Source: Trichothecium roseum (lineage: Eukaryota; Ascomycota; Sordariomycetes; Hypocreales). From it: DNA of 64,000 nucleotides. The notes below the pieces were generated by a model. That model searched no databases, was not told the DNA's origin, and saw nothing but the letters and a program-made list of their open reading frames with translations. Numbering within the stretch: the first letter of the stretch is position 1; every line of letters starts with the position of its first letter. Below, piece by piece: positions 23,051 to 33,826 of the stretch. Location: the NCBI GenBank assembly GCA_026184415.1, contig CM047942.1, positions 3,162,001-3,226,000 of the forward strand, read 5' to 3'. The translations under genes and the position numbers were made by a program.

Positions 23051-23190
23051 AGTATAAGGTGGCCAAGGCCCGCAGCTTTTCTTTCGAGGAATTCCAAACT
23101 TCTACACATTCACTTCGCAACCACAACATACAACTCAACATCTCCTCCAAACCCTTTAACGACTCTACATTTGTCCATAACGATAATACA

Positions 23191-25324
23191 ATGGAGACTA
23201 TCGCCCGCAACCAGGCCACCGTGGCCCAAATCCAGCGTCTCGAGGATGCCGATGCCAATTCGTTTACTGGAAAGGCTTGGCCAAAGAACCACGGCGATAT
23301 TCTCAAAGGACGCCGCACCTTGCGCGTTTACGGGCGATTCGAGGAGATTCTTGATGTTTACCACAAGAATCAAGTCTTCAGACTGTCCGGTGAGACTGGG
23401 TCCGGCAAGTCGACGCAGGTACCACAGATGCTCGTCTTTGATGAGTTTGCCAGCGGTCTTCGAATCATTTGCACTCAACCGCGGCGACTTGCCGCAACCG
23501 CGTTGGCTGACCGTGTGGCTGAGGAGATGGGAGTGGCCCTGGGTGAGGAGGTTGGCTTCCAGATCGGCGGCCAAATAATGAGTCAACACCCCAACGACCA
23601 TCCATACTCCGGCAACGGCTCCGACATTTGTCGCCAGACGAGGCAAAAGGTCAAACCTTTCAGTCCGCTAGTCGGGCGGCGGAAAGTTGTGTTATCGTCC
23701 GCCACGTGTGGAGGCACCCGGATATGGAGAAATGCATGTCGTTTCGATACATTATTTGTGACGAGGCACATACATTGCGAAATCCATCCAGCACGTCATA
23801 TTGGTCAATTAGTCTAGTCAAAGGCGAGCATCTAGTTTACTCCTGTGGGACAGCCATTCATTCGAATATCCGTGATCTTGAGTCGGCCAAAAAATGTTGA
23901 ACCAGAACAAGAAGACCCGCCTATCCTATATGACTGAAGGTGTTCTACTCAGGCAACTAGCGAGAGACAAGGATTTGTCGCAGTATGCCTGCATTATCAT
24001 CGACGAAGCACACGAACGCACCGTCGAAGCTGACATTTTAATGGCGATGCTGAAGAAAATTATTCAACACCGCAAGGATCTCAAGGTATGATCCCATGGT
24101 CCCTCATTCATGCTGCATACCAAAATGATTCAAATTATTAATGTCGTGCTTCCTATAGGTGATCATAATGTCTGCGTCCATGAATACGGGGTTGTTCTAG
24201 GACTATTCCAACAAGTGTCCTGGTGTTTGCTACCGTCTCTACAGCAAGGACTTTGATCACATGGCCTTGTCTACTCAGCCAGCCATTCACCGCAAGCCAT
24301 TTCACTCGACAGCTTTGCATCTACTAGCTTTTGGCTATTCCAAGATCGTGGACTTTGACTGGATCAATAGCCCTCATCCAGAGACGATTGCACGTGCTGT
24401 CCAAGACCTCCAGGATTGGTGCGTATTAACTAAGCTGTCTAGCCACGAGTTTAGCTAATCTTTCTACGATATGACACTAATAGCTGATAATTGCCAAATC
24501 ACTAGGTCTGGCTGCCTCGCCCAACAATTTACGTTGGACCCAAGCTGGTACCGTTCAATCGAGGTTGGTGTAGAGCTTGGTTGCTCCATAGACATTGTCG
24601 ATATTGCACTTGTGTGCAGCTCTCAGAAGTCCATTTTCACGACCAAGCCACATTTCCAGGAGCTTGCAGATTTATCGCAAATGGCATTCGCAGCCTACCC
24701 ATCAGACCATTTAGCTCTACTGAATGCTTTTGGGCTTTATCTGCGGGCATTCGAGAACAAGGATGACACCAACTTCAGCCTCCAAGAGTGGTGTGCTTTA
24801 CATTTCCTCTACATGCAGACCCTAGAGGAGATTCGTAGGAAGCGCCAAGAACTAGGTTCAATTTTGAAAAATGTAGCCAAGTTGCCCCCCACGCGCGCTT
24901 CAATAAGGGAGCCGTGGAGAGTACAGAAAGCTTTGGCGATTGCCTTCTGTAATCAGACCGCAATTTTCCACGCAACACCTGATGAGTACCGCACTGTCCA
25001 CGAAAACGTTGCCACTCGCCTGCCACCTCTGTCATCCCTTCTGGGCGGTAACTACGAGTGGGTAGTGTATACGAACTTCATCTCGTCGGGTGGAAAAGTC
25101 TATATAGACATAGTCACTCCAATCGAAGCAGAATGGCTACTGGTAAGAAAACACAGCAACCTCCGACAGTTGGGTGGTGAGGCTAACAGCATTCAATCTA
25201 GGACTTGCCATACTTTGCTGCCGAGCGATTGCCCTTGAAGGGGGATGGTTCATTTCGACAGGGGATGGTTAAGCAGTCACTCGATGCTGCGAAGGCCGGA
25301 ATTGAAGCATCAAAGCACAAGTAA
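23191..25324 (+). pseudogene. decayed Prp43/DHX15-like DEAH-box RNA helicase
   Basis: Recognisable order: an N-terminal piece with the Prp43-like sequence NSFTGKAWPKN, then motif I GETGSGKS (near 23390), motif Ia TQPRRLAA (near 23477), motif II DEAH in IIIDEAHERT (near 24000), motif III MSAS (near 24170), and the C-terminal WH/ratchet/OB region with LDPSW, SDHLALLNAF and EAEWLL to a stop at 25322-25324. It is broken in three ways. About 300 bases at roughly 23596-23893 are foreign. An in-frame TAG near 24198 follows motif III. Most of the second RecA domain (motifs IV to VI) is deleted, MSASMN being joined almost directly to CPGVCYRLYS. Introns with normal borders remain (24087-24159, 24419-24505, about 25142-25201), so it arose as a DNA copy, not a retrocopy. 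It can hardly encode an active helicase. Confidence 0.85.
23628..23900 (+). pseudogene. SNF2-family helicase fragment inserted in the DEAH helicase remnant
   Basis: An open frame of about 90 codons inside the foreign segment. Its middle part reads FRYIICDEAHTLRNP, then GTAIHSNIRDLES, which is the motif II to motif III region of fungal SNF2-type ATPases (DEAH followed by ..RNP.., then T/S-GT-PI-N). It lacks motif I and the whole C-terminal half. A clean stop closes the frame at 23898-23900, just after the Prp43-like sequence resumes in another frame at 23894. The SNF2 assignment is from motif order only. Confidence 0.6.
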
Positions 25325-25389
25325 CTTGACTCGATATCGGCGAAAGCTGACATCTTACTTAGTTTAGGGGAAACCCTATCACTCTCAAC

Positions 25390-25441
25390 TTTCTCATAGG
25401 CCAAATGCCTGCTTCTTTCTCATCGGCCAAGTGCCCACTGG
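25390..25441. repeat. 26-bp direct duplication
   Basis: Two adjacent 26-base units, 25390-25415 and 25416-25441, both begin TTTCTCAT and contain GGCCAA.TGCC. They lead directly into the tRNA-like sequence. Confidence 0.7.
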
Positions 25442-25494
25442 TCGGTTTGGCCTGGCAGCCCTTTAGGGAGTAGGTTCGATTCCTACACCGATCC
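25440..25494 (+). ncRNA. tRNA-like / Pol III B-box fragment
   Basis: A perfect T-arm, GTAGG-TTCGATT-CCTAC (25470-25486), contains a consensus B box GGTTCGATTCC (25473-25483). The next seven bases, ACCGATC, can pair with GGTCGGT at 25440-25446 as an acceptor stem (one G-U). Only 23 bases separate that stem from the T-arm, too few for both a D-arm and an anticodon arm, so it is not a complete tRNA. It may be a truncated tRNA or the head of a tRNA-derived SINE. Confidence 0.4.
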
Positions 25495-26882
25495 TTTCTA
25501 CAGTGGTGAAGAGTTTTCATAGTTGTGGTGGGCAAGGCGGACAATTTACGATAAGTAAGTGGAACTTCTTCATGTACTTTTTCTTCGAGATGCACACACT
25601 TGGCCACGACTACTCTACAGAGAAAGATGGCGCTTTTTGCCTCTCTATGGAGGGAGAGCCAAGCAAGAAGGATTGTTCGTGGAGAGAGAGGCGCCCTGGT
25701 GTAATAGCCACTGCCACGACGATGAAGTGACTACGGGGATGAACAAGTGAGGAAACGGAGCCTACCGTAAAGACAAGATCAAGCCCTATGACTGCAAAAG
25801 TCCGATAGCAGAGGGCTACAGGTGCCATTGGGCTGGTGTTAGGAAAAGTTGTAATGCCGAGGCTGTTCCAATGGTGAGTTCATCCCCCGAAAGTTTTCGT
25901 GTTGCACGCACCTGTTTCTAACTTCTGTTTCCCCAATCTTCTCTGGGATACCATACGGTGTCACCTATAGGTTAGGCCCAGATCAACAGCACCGGTTTGT
26001 CAGTTGGTTTCGACGTGACCAGTACATCCGACCCTAATCAGCATACCAACCTAACGTGTATGTACGGAGTACTCCGTACGGAGTACTATACTGTCGTTCT
26101 CAGACCACAACCTTCTTATTAGACCGCCTTCCTGATACGGCGCTTGGGGAATTGCTAGGCGGGGAAAACACCCTTCCGCCAGCTGAGACACTATCATTGC
26201 ACTGAAAAGAATGCAAGCCACTGTTTTTGTACAAGTTTCAGCTGGAAACTTTGAGCTTGCGGAGCATATGCTTCGTAAGTCGCTAACAAGCAACGATCCG
26301 AAGCTTTTGTCGGCCAATGCTTCCAATATGCACTGCCTGAGGGACGGCAAAAATAAATCGCGGCGTACGGAGTAAGCAGTGGGCACTTGGCGCTTATAGT
26401 TTATCAATAAAGGACGAGAGTGGGCGAGCATGTGAATTTGAAGAGGGGTTTCGCATCCTTTTATTGTCAGCAAAGCAGGTTCGTATAGCCACTTGCGATC
26501 CAAGTAGGTGAATCGGTAAAACCCCCAAGTCTGACAGCTTGCGCGTACAGAGTTGTTGATTGGAAAGTGGCAGGAGTGCTCCGTTTTCCGTACAGGTTAT
26601 GTATTACGGAGTACAGAGCACCATAGTGGAGGGTTGGAGGGGTTGTGTGAGACGGGGGTGGTAGGAATGCGGTGGAAGAAAAGACTTGGGCTAGATGTAC
26701 CCATAGAATTGGTGTCAGGTGGCCCTTGTTTTGTTTCCACCACCTGTCTGGTCGGTGGTAGGCGGCGGAGTCCTACTAGGGTGGTAGGCATGGGAGCACG
26801 GAGGTTGGCTCTCAGACCGATGACTTCACTACCATATGTGCTCCGTAACATGGATCGCTCCACTTCCATGGATGATGATGGG

Positions 26883-26915
26883 GGTTGGTTGATGGTTGGT
26901 TGATGGTTGGTTGAT
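26883..26915. repeat. 11-bp tandem repeat, three units
   Basis: Three perfect copies of GGTTGGTTGAT in gene-free DNA before the Avo2-like gene. Confidence 0.9.
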
Positions 26916-27355
26916 GGATTTGATGGGGCTCAGTACTAAGGTAAACTCTAACTGGGCTGTAAACATGCAACCCGCCATGGGAAATAATTTATAAATAAAT
27001 ACAAGAGGTTAGGGAAAAACAAGGACAGTCACTGGTTGTTTCAGTGCCTGCTCATACGAGGACACGAGGCTTGCCTGGATTTCTTTCCCTCATCGCTTTT
27101 CCATCATCAAGACATATACCGATTATTCCTTCCCTTGATTTTCATCAAGGTTATTATTTACCTACTTGCTCATGGCCAACTAAATATTACGACTATTACT
27201 ACGGAGTAGTAGTACCAGCAGTAGTTATCTACTGCGCTACCTACCTTCTTCCACTCAACCGTCCCCCTCTCACCTCTTGCCTCCTCATCTCACCCTACTG
27301 GCATGCTTGCATCTTCATCGGGCACCGTTCTCGGCGTGAGCCTTGTTTGCCCGAC

Positions 27356-28309
27356 ATGTACGTCCACGCACTCATTCCTCCCACCAACCTCCCCGAGGTG
27401 CCTAACTCGACTGCGCCGACAAGGATCCAGCCTTCGCTTCGCCTGCGCCGGGCCATCAGGGCCGCAGACGTCCTCCTCGTGAGGCGCATCCTCAAGAACC
27501 ACCCTCACCTGCTCCACAACCCCGACCCATCACCCGAAGGCGGCTCGGACAGCAGCCTGCACCTGGCGGCGGCGCTGGGCCACGGGGAAGTCTGCCGGCT
27601 GCTGCTCGGCCTCGGGCACGAGGAGCCCACGGCCGCGCTCAACGAGGACCACCGCACGGCGCTGATGCTGGCCGCCGAGGGCGGGCACGCCGAGACGGTG
27701 CACCTGCTCTGCGAGAGGGACCCGGCCGTGGTGCTGAAGAGGGACCGCCGGGGGAGGGACGCCATCATGGCGGCTAGCGGGGGCGGCCACGACACGGCGC
27801 TGCAGATCCTGCTGACGTACGTGCCCGGCGGGCCGAGGGAGGCGGTCGCCAGGTGCGACTCGGACGGGAACACGGCGCTACACTTTGCCAGTGCCAACGG
27901 GAACCTGCTCGTGGCGAGGACGCTGCTCGCCGCGGGGGCCGACGCCGCCAAGACGAACCACGGCAACTGGCCCGCCACGTCGTACAGCGCCACCGTCTCG
28001 GCGGAGGTGTACATCAAGAACCTCGCCAAGGGGCTCGATCCGGAAGTTGTGAGGCGGCAGCAGCCGGCGTCGCCGCAGAAGAAGAACCAGAAGAACCTGA
28101 AGCAGACACAGTACCCGGAGCCACCGCATCCTCATTACCAGCTGCAGCAGGGCCAGCAACCCCAGTACCAGTACCCGTACCAGAAGCCGAAGCAGGTCGA
28201 CAAGCCGAAGACGACCAATATCGAGCCTGGGAAAATGGCTGGAGGACTCAGGATGGTGCCGAACGACGGCGATGATGATAGGATGACACCCAGGACGACG
28301 GTGGTTTGA
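27356..28309 (+). CDS. ankyrin-repeat protein, Avo2-like (TORC2 subunit)
   Basis: A single-exon gene of 317 residues. After a short lead (ALIPPTNLPEVPN) comes PSLRLRRAIRAADVLLVRRILKN, which matches the start of yeast Avo2, followed by four to five ankyrin repeats to about residue 225, closing with GNW and an EVYIKNLAKG segment, again Avo2-like. Avo2 is a non-essential ankyrin subunit of the TOR complex 2, which controls growth, actin and plasma-membrane lipid signalling. The C-terminal 90 residues are Gln/Pro/Lys-rich and low in complexity (QLQQGQQPQYQ). ATG 27356 is preferred; the frame stays open upstream to 27044 but has no earlier ATG. Ankyrin repeats alone are promiscuous, so the Avo2 assignment depends on the flanking motifs. 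Confidence 0.8.
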   Translation: MYVHALIPPTNLPEVPNSTAPTRIQPSLRLRRAIRAADVLLVRRILKNHPHLLHNPDPSPEGGSDSSLHLAAALGHGEVCRLLLGLGHEEPTAALNEDHRTALMLAAEGGHAETVHLLCERDPAVVLKRDRRGRDAIMAASGGGHDTALQILLTYVPGGPREAVARCDSDGNTALHFASANGNLLVARTLLAAGADAAKTNHGNWPATSYSATVSAEVYIKNLAKGLDPEVVRRQQPASPQKKNQKNLKQTQYPEPPHPHYQLQQGQQPQYQYPYQKPKQVDKPKTTNIEPGKMAGGLRMVPNDGDDDRMTPRTTVV

Positions 28310-31158
28310 AAGGGATCGGGGAAACACTGAGCATGGAGTTTAGGAACGGTTATTTCGTCAAGGGCTTTCTTTATGCGTGCATCATTGCTTTTGGGACCTT
28401 TTTGTTATTCCTTTTTTTTTTTTCTCGAAATCATTATGGTTGGGTTCAAGTGGGTTGTGATGGTTAGGCCTATGATACTTTATGAATCACTACGATATGT
28501 GTCGTACTCAGTCTTGTGCTCTTGTGACTCCAGGATTAACACACGAATGAGGCACACGTGGTGCTCGTTTTATATGTAACGACGACGAAGGTACATTGCC
28601 CGCGTACCTCGTGCGGAGGGTGGCCGCGTAAGGGATCGTGTCAGTTGTTCGTTTTCCCTTTGAATGACTGCATGGCTGTTGACATTGAATATTGTGTACT
28701 ACTATTATGGGCGTCGTCTACGGCGATGCCTACACGTACCACCACCTGCGGTAGAGCGTCTTGGTCCTCATGCAAATGGTTGGGTGTTTGAATCATTATA
28801 GGATGCTCGAACAGTAATTTTGGATCGCGGTTCGCGTTGGACCTAGTGAATACTATATGATATCATGATGAATACATACGTATGACAGGACTTTTGAAAA
28901 CTAGTAAAATGGCTTGTTGAGCTCTATGGGGGACATGAAATCTCGACCGATACCTTTAAAGATATTCGTAGATGGAGCCCTTGGAAGCAATATAGAGTAA
29001 ACACTTCGAGGTATAAGCCCACGGTGGACAGGACAGAGGATGAGCTCCCTCGTCATTAGAACAGACCCTGTTGTCATTTGGCGAGCGTCACGACTTATCT
29101 CCATACCAATCGTGATATGCACTGTCCCTTAGAGCTCTTATTGAGATTCTTGATATGTATCTGAGGCACTGGCGCAAAATGTCTTCGCTGCCAAGGTGGA
29201 GACCAGTATTATATCGAGGAACCCGGCCATCTCGTCTATAGGCATTCTAAATATGCTTCGGGCCCAATAAGTTACTATTTGACTGATTGTTAGTGAAATA
29301 CCGAGAACAGAAAGACTAAATGGTATTTTGCAGGTCCTTTGCCGTCAAACTTGGCAATAAGTCGTTCTTGGTTGGGATACGTGATAGATGGCAATCGTCG
29401 GTACCCAGTCCCATGTTCTGTTCGGCGTTGCCTGCCTGATCTCGTCAGGTCTCTCGGGATTACTGGGATTACTGTGAATAATGCGACGAACACAACAAGC
29501 GCACAGATATCCGTGGCTAGTACGAAGTCAGTAGGAACCTCGCAACAAGAACTCTACGACTCACGGTCTGAGAGCCACGGAGGCAATCGAGCCACGAACA
29601 AAGAGGTTGAGAGTCCCCCTAGCAGTAGCCAAGGCAATCACTTGTCCGGGTTCATCAGAAACCAGAGCATCCCACTCCGCGACATGGGCAGGATCTTCAG
29701 GCCTGGAAGCCACCTTCTCGCTAGCCTTGTGAAAGGTAGATTAGCAAAGAGTCGCTGGGATAGCGGCGTGAGTAGACAAGTCACCCGTGAGAGCCATTTA
29801 AGTATGAAGCATGGCGTACATTCTGTATAGTGTCTGTATTATTGTTTGATTATAGTATTTGTGTATTTAGATCTCAAGTTGCAGATTTGTGTATCGCGAT
29901 CAGAAGCAATAGATATTCGTACTTTTTTTGTTGCGTATTTTCCACTTTGCCCTATCATGAATACTGAAACATCTGCGATCGATGATCTTTGTGTATACGT
30001 ATACGTCTCTTTGTCTCTCTCCCCCTCTCTCTGTATGCATGTATGTGTGTGTATGTGTATGTATGTGGCCTGTTCCGTCCGAGCCGCGTATAATAGAAAC
30101 AATAAGAGTAGTAGTAAGAGGAATAGAAGCAATATCACTCATAATAGTGACAGTAAGAACAATAATAGCAGTCGTAAAGGGGCGAAATGCCAGCCAGGCC
30201 AGAGAAAAAGGCGAGTACGTAGGTCGGAATAGAAGATGACTTGAGGTTTATATGTCTAAAATTGTCAACACAAGTGAAGGAGAATAGCTTGTTCTCGTAA
30301 TACTTACTGTTGAGACGCCATATATCGATTGCGAAGAGGAGGTAACAAGACTGCAGAGTTGAGCCATTAGGGGAGTGAAGAAGAGGGTATGTGACTTTGG
30401 TAATGCATAATGAGATGAGCAGTTGCCCAAGAACACTGGGTTGGGTGACAACCTGAAAAGAGAATAGCAGTGATGAGGAGGTGACTGCCGCCGTAATCCC
30501 TCTCCGGGGATGGGAAACAGGGTCATGTGCCTGCAGCAACCTCAGGCTTCCACCTCACTTAACCCCCCCCTATCAGTCACTGACATTGTTTACAGCTGCG
30601 GCCAACATCCGACGAACCCCTTTGGCTTCCAAGGCTCGCCGCTCACTCTGCTGTCACTGCCACCTACTGACCTACCTATCTGCCCTAATTCATTACCTGT
30701 TTACCTGCTAACCCTAGCGAGCATTATTCGCGCACGCACACATCTTCGTCCCTTTTGTCGTTCCCGCCATCCTCGACAGGTTCCCACCATCATCATCCCC
30801 CTCGTTTCGTTCCATCACCACCACCAGCATCATCATAAGCCCCGTTGCACCAGAAAGCAAGGTAAGTGCCCGCCTTTCCATCTCTATCTACGTCATCTTC
30901 ATCGCCGTTGACTCACAAAAGATCCAGACCGCTATAATCCGTAAGAAGCACACGCGAGGCAACACGCGTCATCGTCGTCAACGCACACACTCACTGACAG
31001 GAAAGTAGCAACAGAAGCAGCAAGCTCGCCACCCTCCCTTCCCTTTCCACCTCTTCTTTTTGTTCCCCCGCCTCGCACACGCGTGCGTGCGTGTTTTTTT
31101 CTCCTTCATCCTCCGTCTTTCTTCCTCCTCCTCACATTCTTCTTCTCTCGTCCCAAGC
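28310..31158. other. long spacer with a possible gene remnant
   Basis: Mostly non-coding. 28900-29790 shows weak coding traces on the minus strand, listed separately. 29840-30240 is low-complexity AT-rich sequence with TG and AATA-type repeats. 30500-31150 is C/T-rich leader-like sequence before the next gene and probably contains its 5' UTR. Confidence 0.5.
29340..29790 (-). pseudogene. possible remnant of an intron-containing gene
   Basis: On the minus strand, a frame of about 55 codons (roughly 29730 down to 29567, containing PAHVAEWDALVSDEPGQVIA) has coding character. It is bounded by an intron-end-like signal upstream (TGCTAATC then CACAAG) and by a GTGAGT donor with CTGAC branch and CTAG acceptor downstream (about 29520-29567). 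The sequence after that intron ends quickly in a stop. No start exon is found and no family is recognised. It could be a decayed gene or chance. Confidence 0.25.
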
Positions 31159-32673
31159 ATGGCCGCCCGAAGGCCGCCAGTTCGGGTCAATGAGCTGGTG
31201 GCGGAGTTGCCCTACCCAGCCACCCGCCTCGTCATCTCGCAGTACCACGAGCGTGACGAGGAGACGGGGCTGTGGGCCTGGATCGCCGTCGGGAACTACT
31301 ACGACGGCGAGGGCAACTGCGTCTGGAGCCGGGAGCTCTTCGCGGGCCAGTTGCGGCAGCCCCCCGAGGGGTTGACGGGGGAGCAGAGGGCGCAGGCGAC
31401 GCCGGGTAAGGACCGCGTCGTCGTCGCCGCCGCCGCAGCTGCCCGCGGAGAGGGGATGGGCGGTCAGCGAGTAGAAGAAGTGGGCGAGGAGGACGTTGCC
31501 GGCGGTGAGGGGAGTTGGGACGAGAGCGTCCCGAGACCTGGGCTCGGTCGTGGCCGCGGCGGCGGTGGTGAATCCTCCAACGCCTTGGTTCCTCTCGCTC
31601 GTGCTGCTGTTGACGAGCGTGCTTTTTCCGGCTCCAGTGACGAACTGCCGGACTACGAGGACGAAGACGACGCAGAAGAGGTCGTCGATCATTATCACGG
31701 AGGACGTCGGCAGACTCCCGCTCAGCATCATTGGGCCGGTTATAACGGCCAGATTGCACAACAGCAACAGCAGCAGCCGCAGCAACAGCAGTACCAGCAT
31801 CACCACCACCACCATTACCATCTTCATCATCATCACTATCATCGCCAGCCACGTAAGCCTTTGCTATTCCCCTACCTTATTTTTACTTTCACCGTTTTTC
31901 TATTTGCCATTGTCAGCCGTTTGGTTTCACTGTTCTCCTCTTTGCCATGGTCAGCTCTTTGTTTTCACTGTGGTCATCACTTTGTTTTCACTCTGGTCAT
32001 CAGTTGTGAAACCCCCAGCAGGGCATACTGATATATAACTACCTTTCCATCTTCCTTCCCCCCTCCCCTCCCCTTCCCTCCCTCTCTTCTGCTTTGTTTG
32101 TATATTTGTCTTCCTACAGCGAACAAAAACAAAACAAGAAGGAAAAAACACCTAACATCGCCATTACCTACAGAACCCGCCCATCCCTACTACGACAACA
32201 ACCGTAGTAACCACTACCGCGACAATAATAACGTTGTCAATAACGGCAATTATAGTATTGCCTACTGCGGGCCAACCGACCAGGGGCCTCTACTCCCCCA
32301 ACCCCATCATCCTCCGCAGCCGGGAAATTCCCCAGCTGCCCGCCACCGCGCGCCCGCAGCCCGCCAGCGACTGCCGGCATACTACCAGCCGCCTCGCTCC
32401 CAGCCGTCGGTGCCCCCGTCACAGGCACCCCTAGCGTACGACGCCCTGCCAAGGCCTCGATATACGTGGCCGAGGACGCAATACGCGTACACGTTCGCCC
32501 CCGCCCCCAACCAGGCCCTTCCTGCCTTCACCTCTGCGCCGCCCGCACACAACCACGTGTGTCTCGGACGAGTCTCCTCGCTGGGCCCCCTGAACGGTTA
32601 CTGGATCACCGTCTTCGACCGCGTCCACAGGCGCTGGGCTACCTGGTGGGTGCCGATACACAGACACGTCTAG
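31159..32673 (+). CDS. hypothetical protein with Gln/His-rich centre
   Basis: Two exons by hand model: 31159-31852 and 32174-32673, donor GTAAGC, acceptor ACAG preceded by a CTAAC branch site; 397 residues. An equally in-phase acceptor lies 54 bases upstream (at 32119), which would add 18 residues rich in Lys/Asn/Thr. The N-terminal 75 residues are ordered in appearance (NELVAELPYPATRLVISQYH, then WAWIAVGNYYDGEG). The middle is acidic and Gly-rich, then a Gln run and a His-rich stretch near residues 195-232. The C-terminal 40 residues again look ordered (GRVSSLGPLNGYW, RWATWW). No known domain is recognised. It precedes the next same-strand gene by 322 bases. Confidence 0.6.
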
Positions 32674-32995
32674 ACGCATCACATACACTCCTTTTTTCAA
32701 GTGTGTGTGTGTCTTGCGGTCTAGTACTCTGCTTGTATTCTCCTTTTCTTTTTCTTCTTGTTGATTCCTTTCTCTCCTCTCTCCTCTTCTATCTACCGCG
32801 ACAATTCTCTTGCTTGGACTTGGAACCATATCGTCTTGACTCAGGGTTTCGAACGAACACAGACATTTTGCACCACCATTCGCGACTATAGCGTTTGTCT
32901 GCAAAGGTTCCCAATAGTCATCCTTGGCAAGCATATCCTGTCCGTATTTTCTTTTTCATCACGCCGGGAAAGAATCGGAAGGGTAGAGAGAGACC
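32674..32995. other. short spacer between two same-strand genes
   Basis: A C/T-rich stretch with no gene, presumably holding the 3' UTR of the upstream gene and the promoter and leader of the next one. Confidence 0.5.
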
Positions 32996-33826
32996 ATGTT
33001 TGGACAGCATTCTGAGGGTTGGAACCCCGTCACCGGGAGGGACTCGACGGGCCAGCGCCCTTCCTATACGCCGTATGGCATGTTCGTTCCTGCTCAGGGG
33101 CAGGCTTACATTCCCGACTCTGGCCCTGCTCCGGGCTACTTCTTTACCGGTAAGTAACCCCCTTTTGTTCCTCCTTCATCTTCCCAATAGCAGCTGCGTG
33201 CCTCTATCTTCATACTGTCATGGCACATGAATATCTGTTGATTATAACCGACGTCTAACTCAGTACTAGGAACCGGCGTCTTTACCACCGGTCAACCAGG
33301 CGTCAACACGTACTGTCTCCAGCCATGCCCAGCAGCCGCAGCAGCCGCTACCCCAGGAGTAACGGTGACGCCAGGCGCAGCAACCGACGGGGACACCCAC
33401 CCGGGCGAAGACAACCAGATGCCGGCCGCGCACATGACCAACTCGACGGGAGGACGCGGCTGCGAGCCGGGCTACAACTACTTCTTCCCCCACGAGACGA
33501 CAAAGGTGCACGTCTTCCACAGCGAGACGGCCCCCTGGCAGCTCCCGCCCCAGACCCAGCTCCCCTACCGGGCCGCCCACGTCCCCTGCGACGCCACCGT
33601 CGGCAGCCTCCTCCGCGGCTTCGGCTGCGACAACCCCAACCCGCGCAGGAACCGCGTCTACGAGCTCGTCAGCTGCGGCAACGGGCGGTGGTACAAGGGC
33701 GTCTGCGTCGACGGTAAGAACAAGGACATGCTGGACAAGACGATGCGCGACATGGGCTGGGACGCCACGCGCACGGGGAACCCTGGGGAGAAGCCTGTTG
33801 TCTGCCTCTGGTTCTGCAAGGGATAG
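32996..33826 (+). CDS. conserved uncharacterised ascomycete protein
   Basis: Two exons, 32996-33149 and 33270-33826, donor GTAAGT in phase 1; acceptor TAG at 33268-33269 (an alternative AG at 33262-33263 would add two residues). The product has 236 residues. The N-terminal 100 residues are low-complexity (Pro, Gly, Thr, Ala). The C-terminal 125 residues form a compact domain beginning GCEPGYNYFFPHETTKVHVF, with PWQLPP, VGSLLRGFGCDNPNP, GRWYKG and a final PVVCLWFCKG. I believe this domain recurs in many Pezizomycotina proteins of unknown function, but I know no characterised member. No signal peptide or membrane segment is seen. Confidence 0.75.

Larger units (their letters stand above)
25325..27355. 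other. intergenic region with scattered repeats
   Basis: This stretch holds the tRNA-like fragment, six copies of TACGGAGTA (26063, 26070, 26077, 26367, 26605, 27200) and a short GGTTGGTTGAT tandem. A stretch near 25760-25863 looks exon-like, with four Cys codons and a following GTGAGT, but no complete gene could be built. Confidence 0.5.

Noticed and set aside
25742..25863. Exon-like segment with four Cys codons followed by GTGAGT
   Set aside because: No start exon, no downstream partner exon and no family match could be assembled.
29339..29830. 163-codon plus-strand open frame
   Set aside because: Starts at TTG with no ATG nearby and no domain; the coding-like signal on the opposite strand is stronger.
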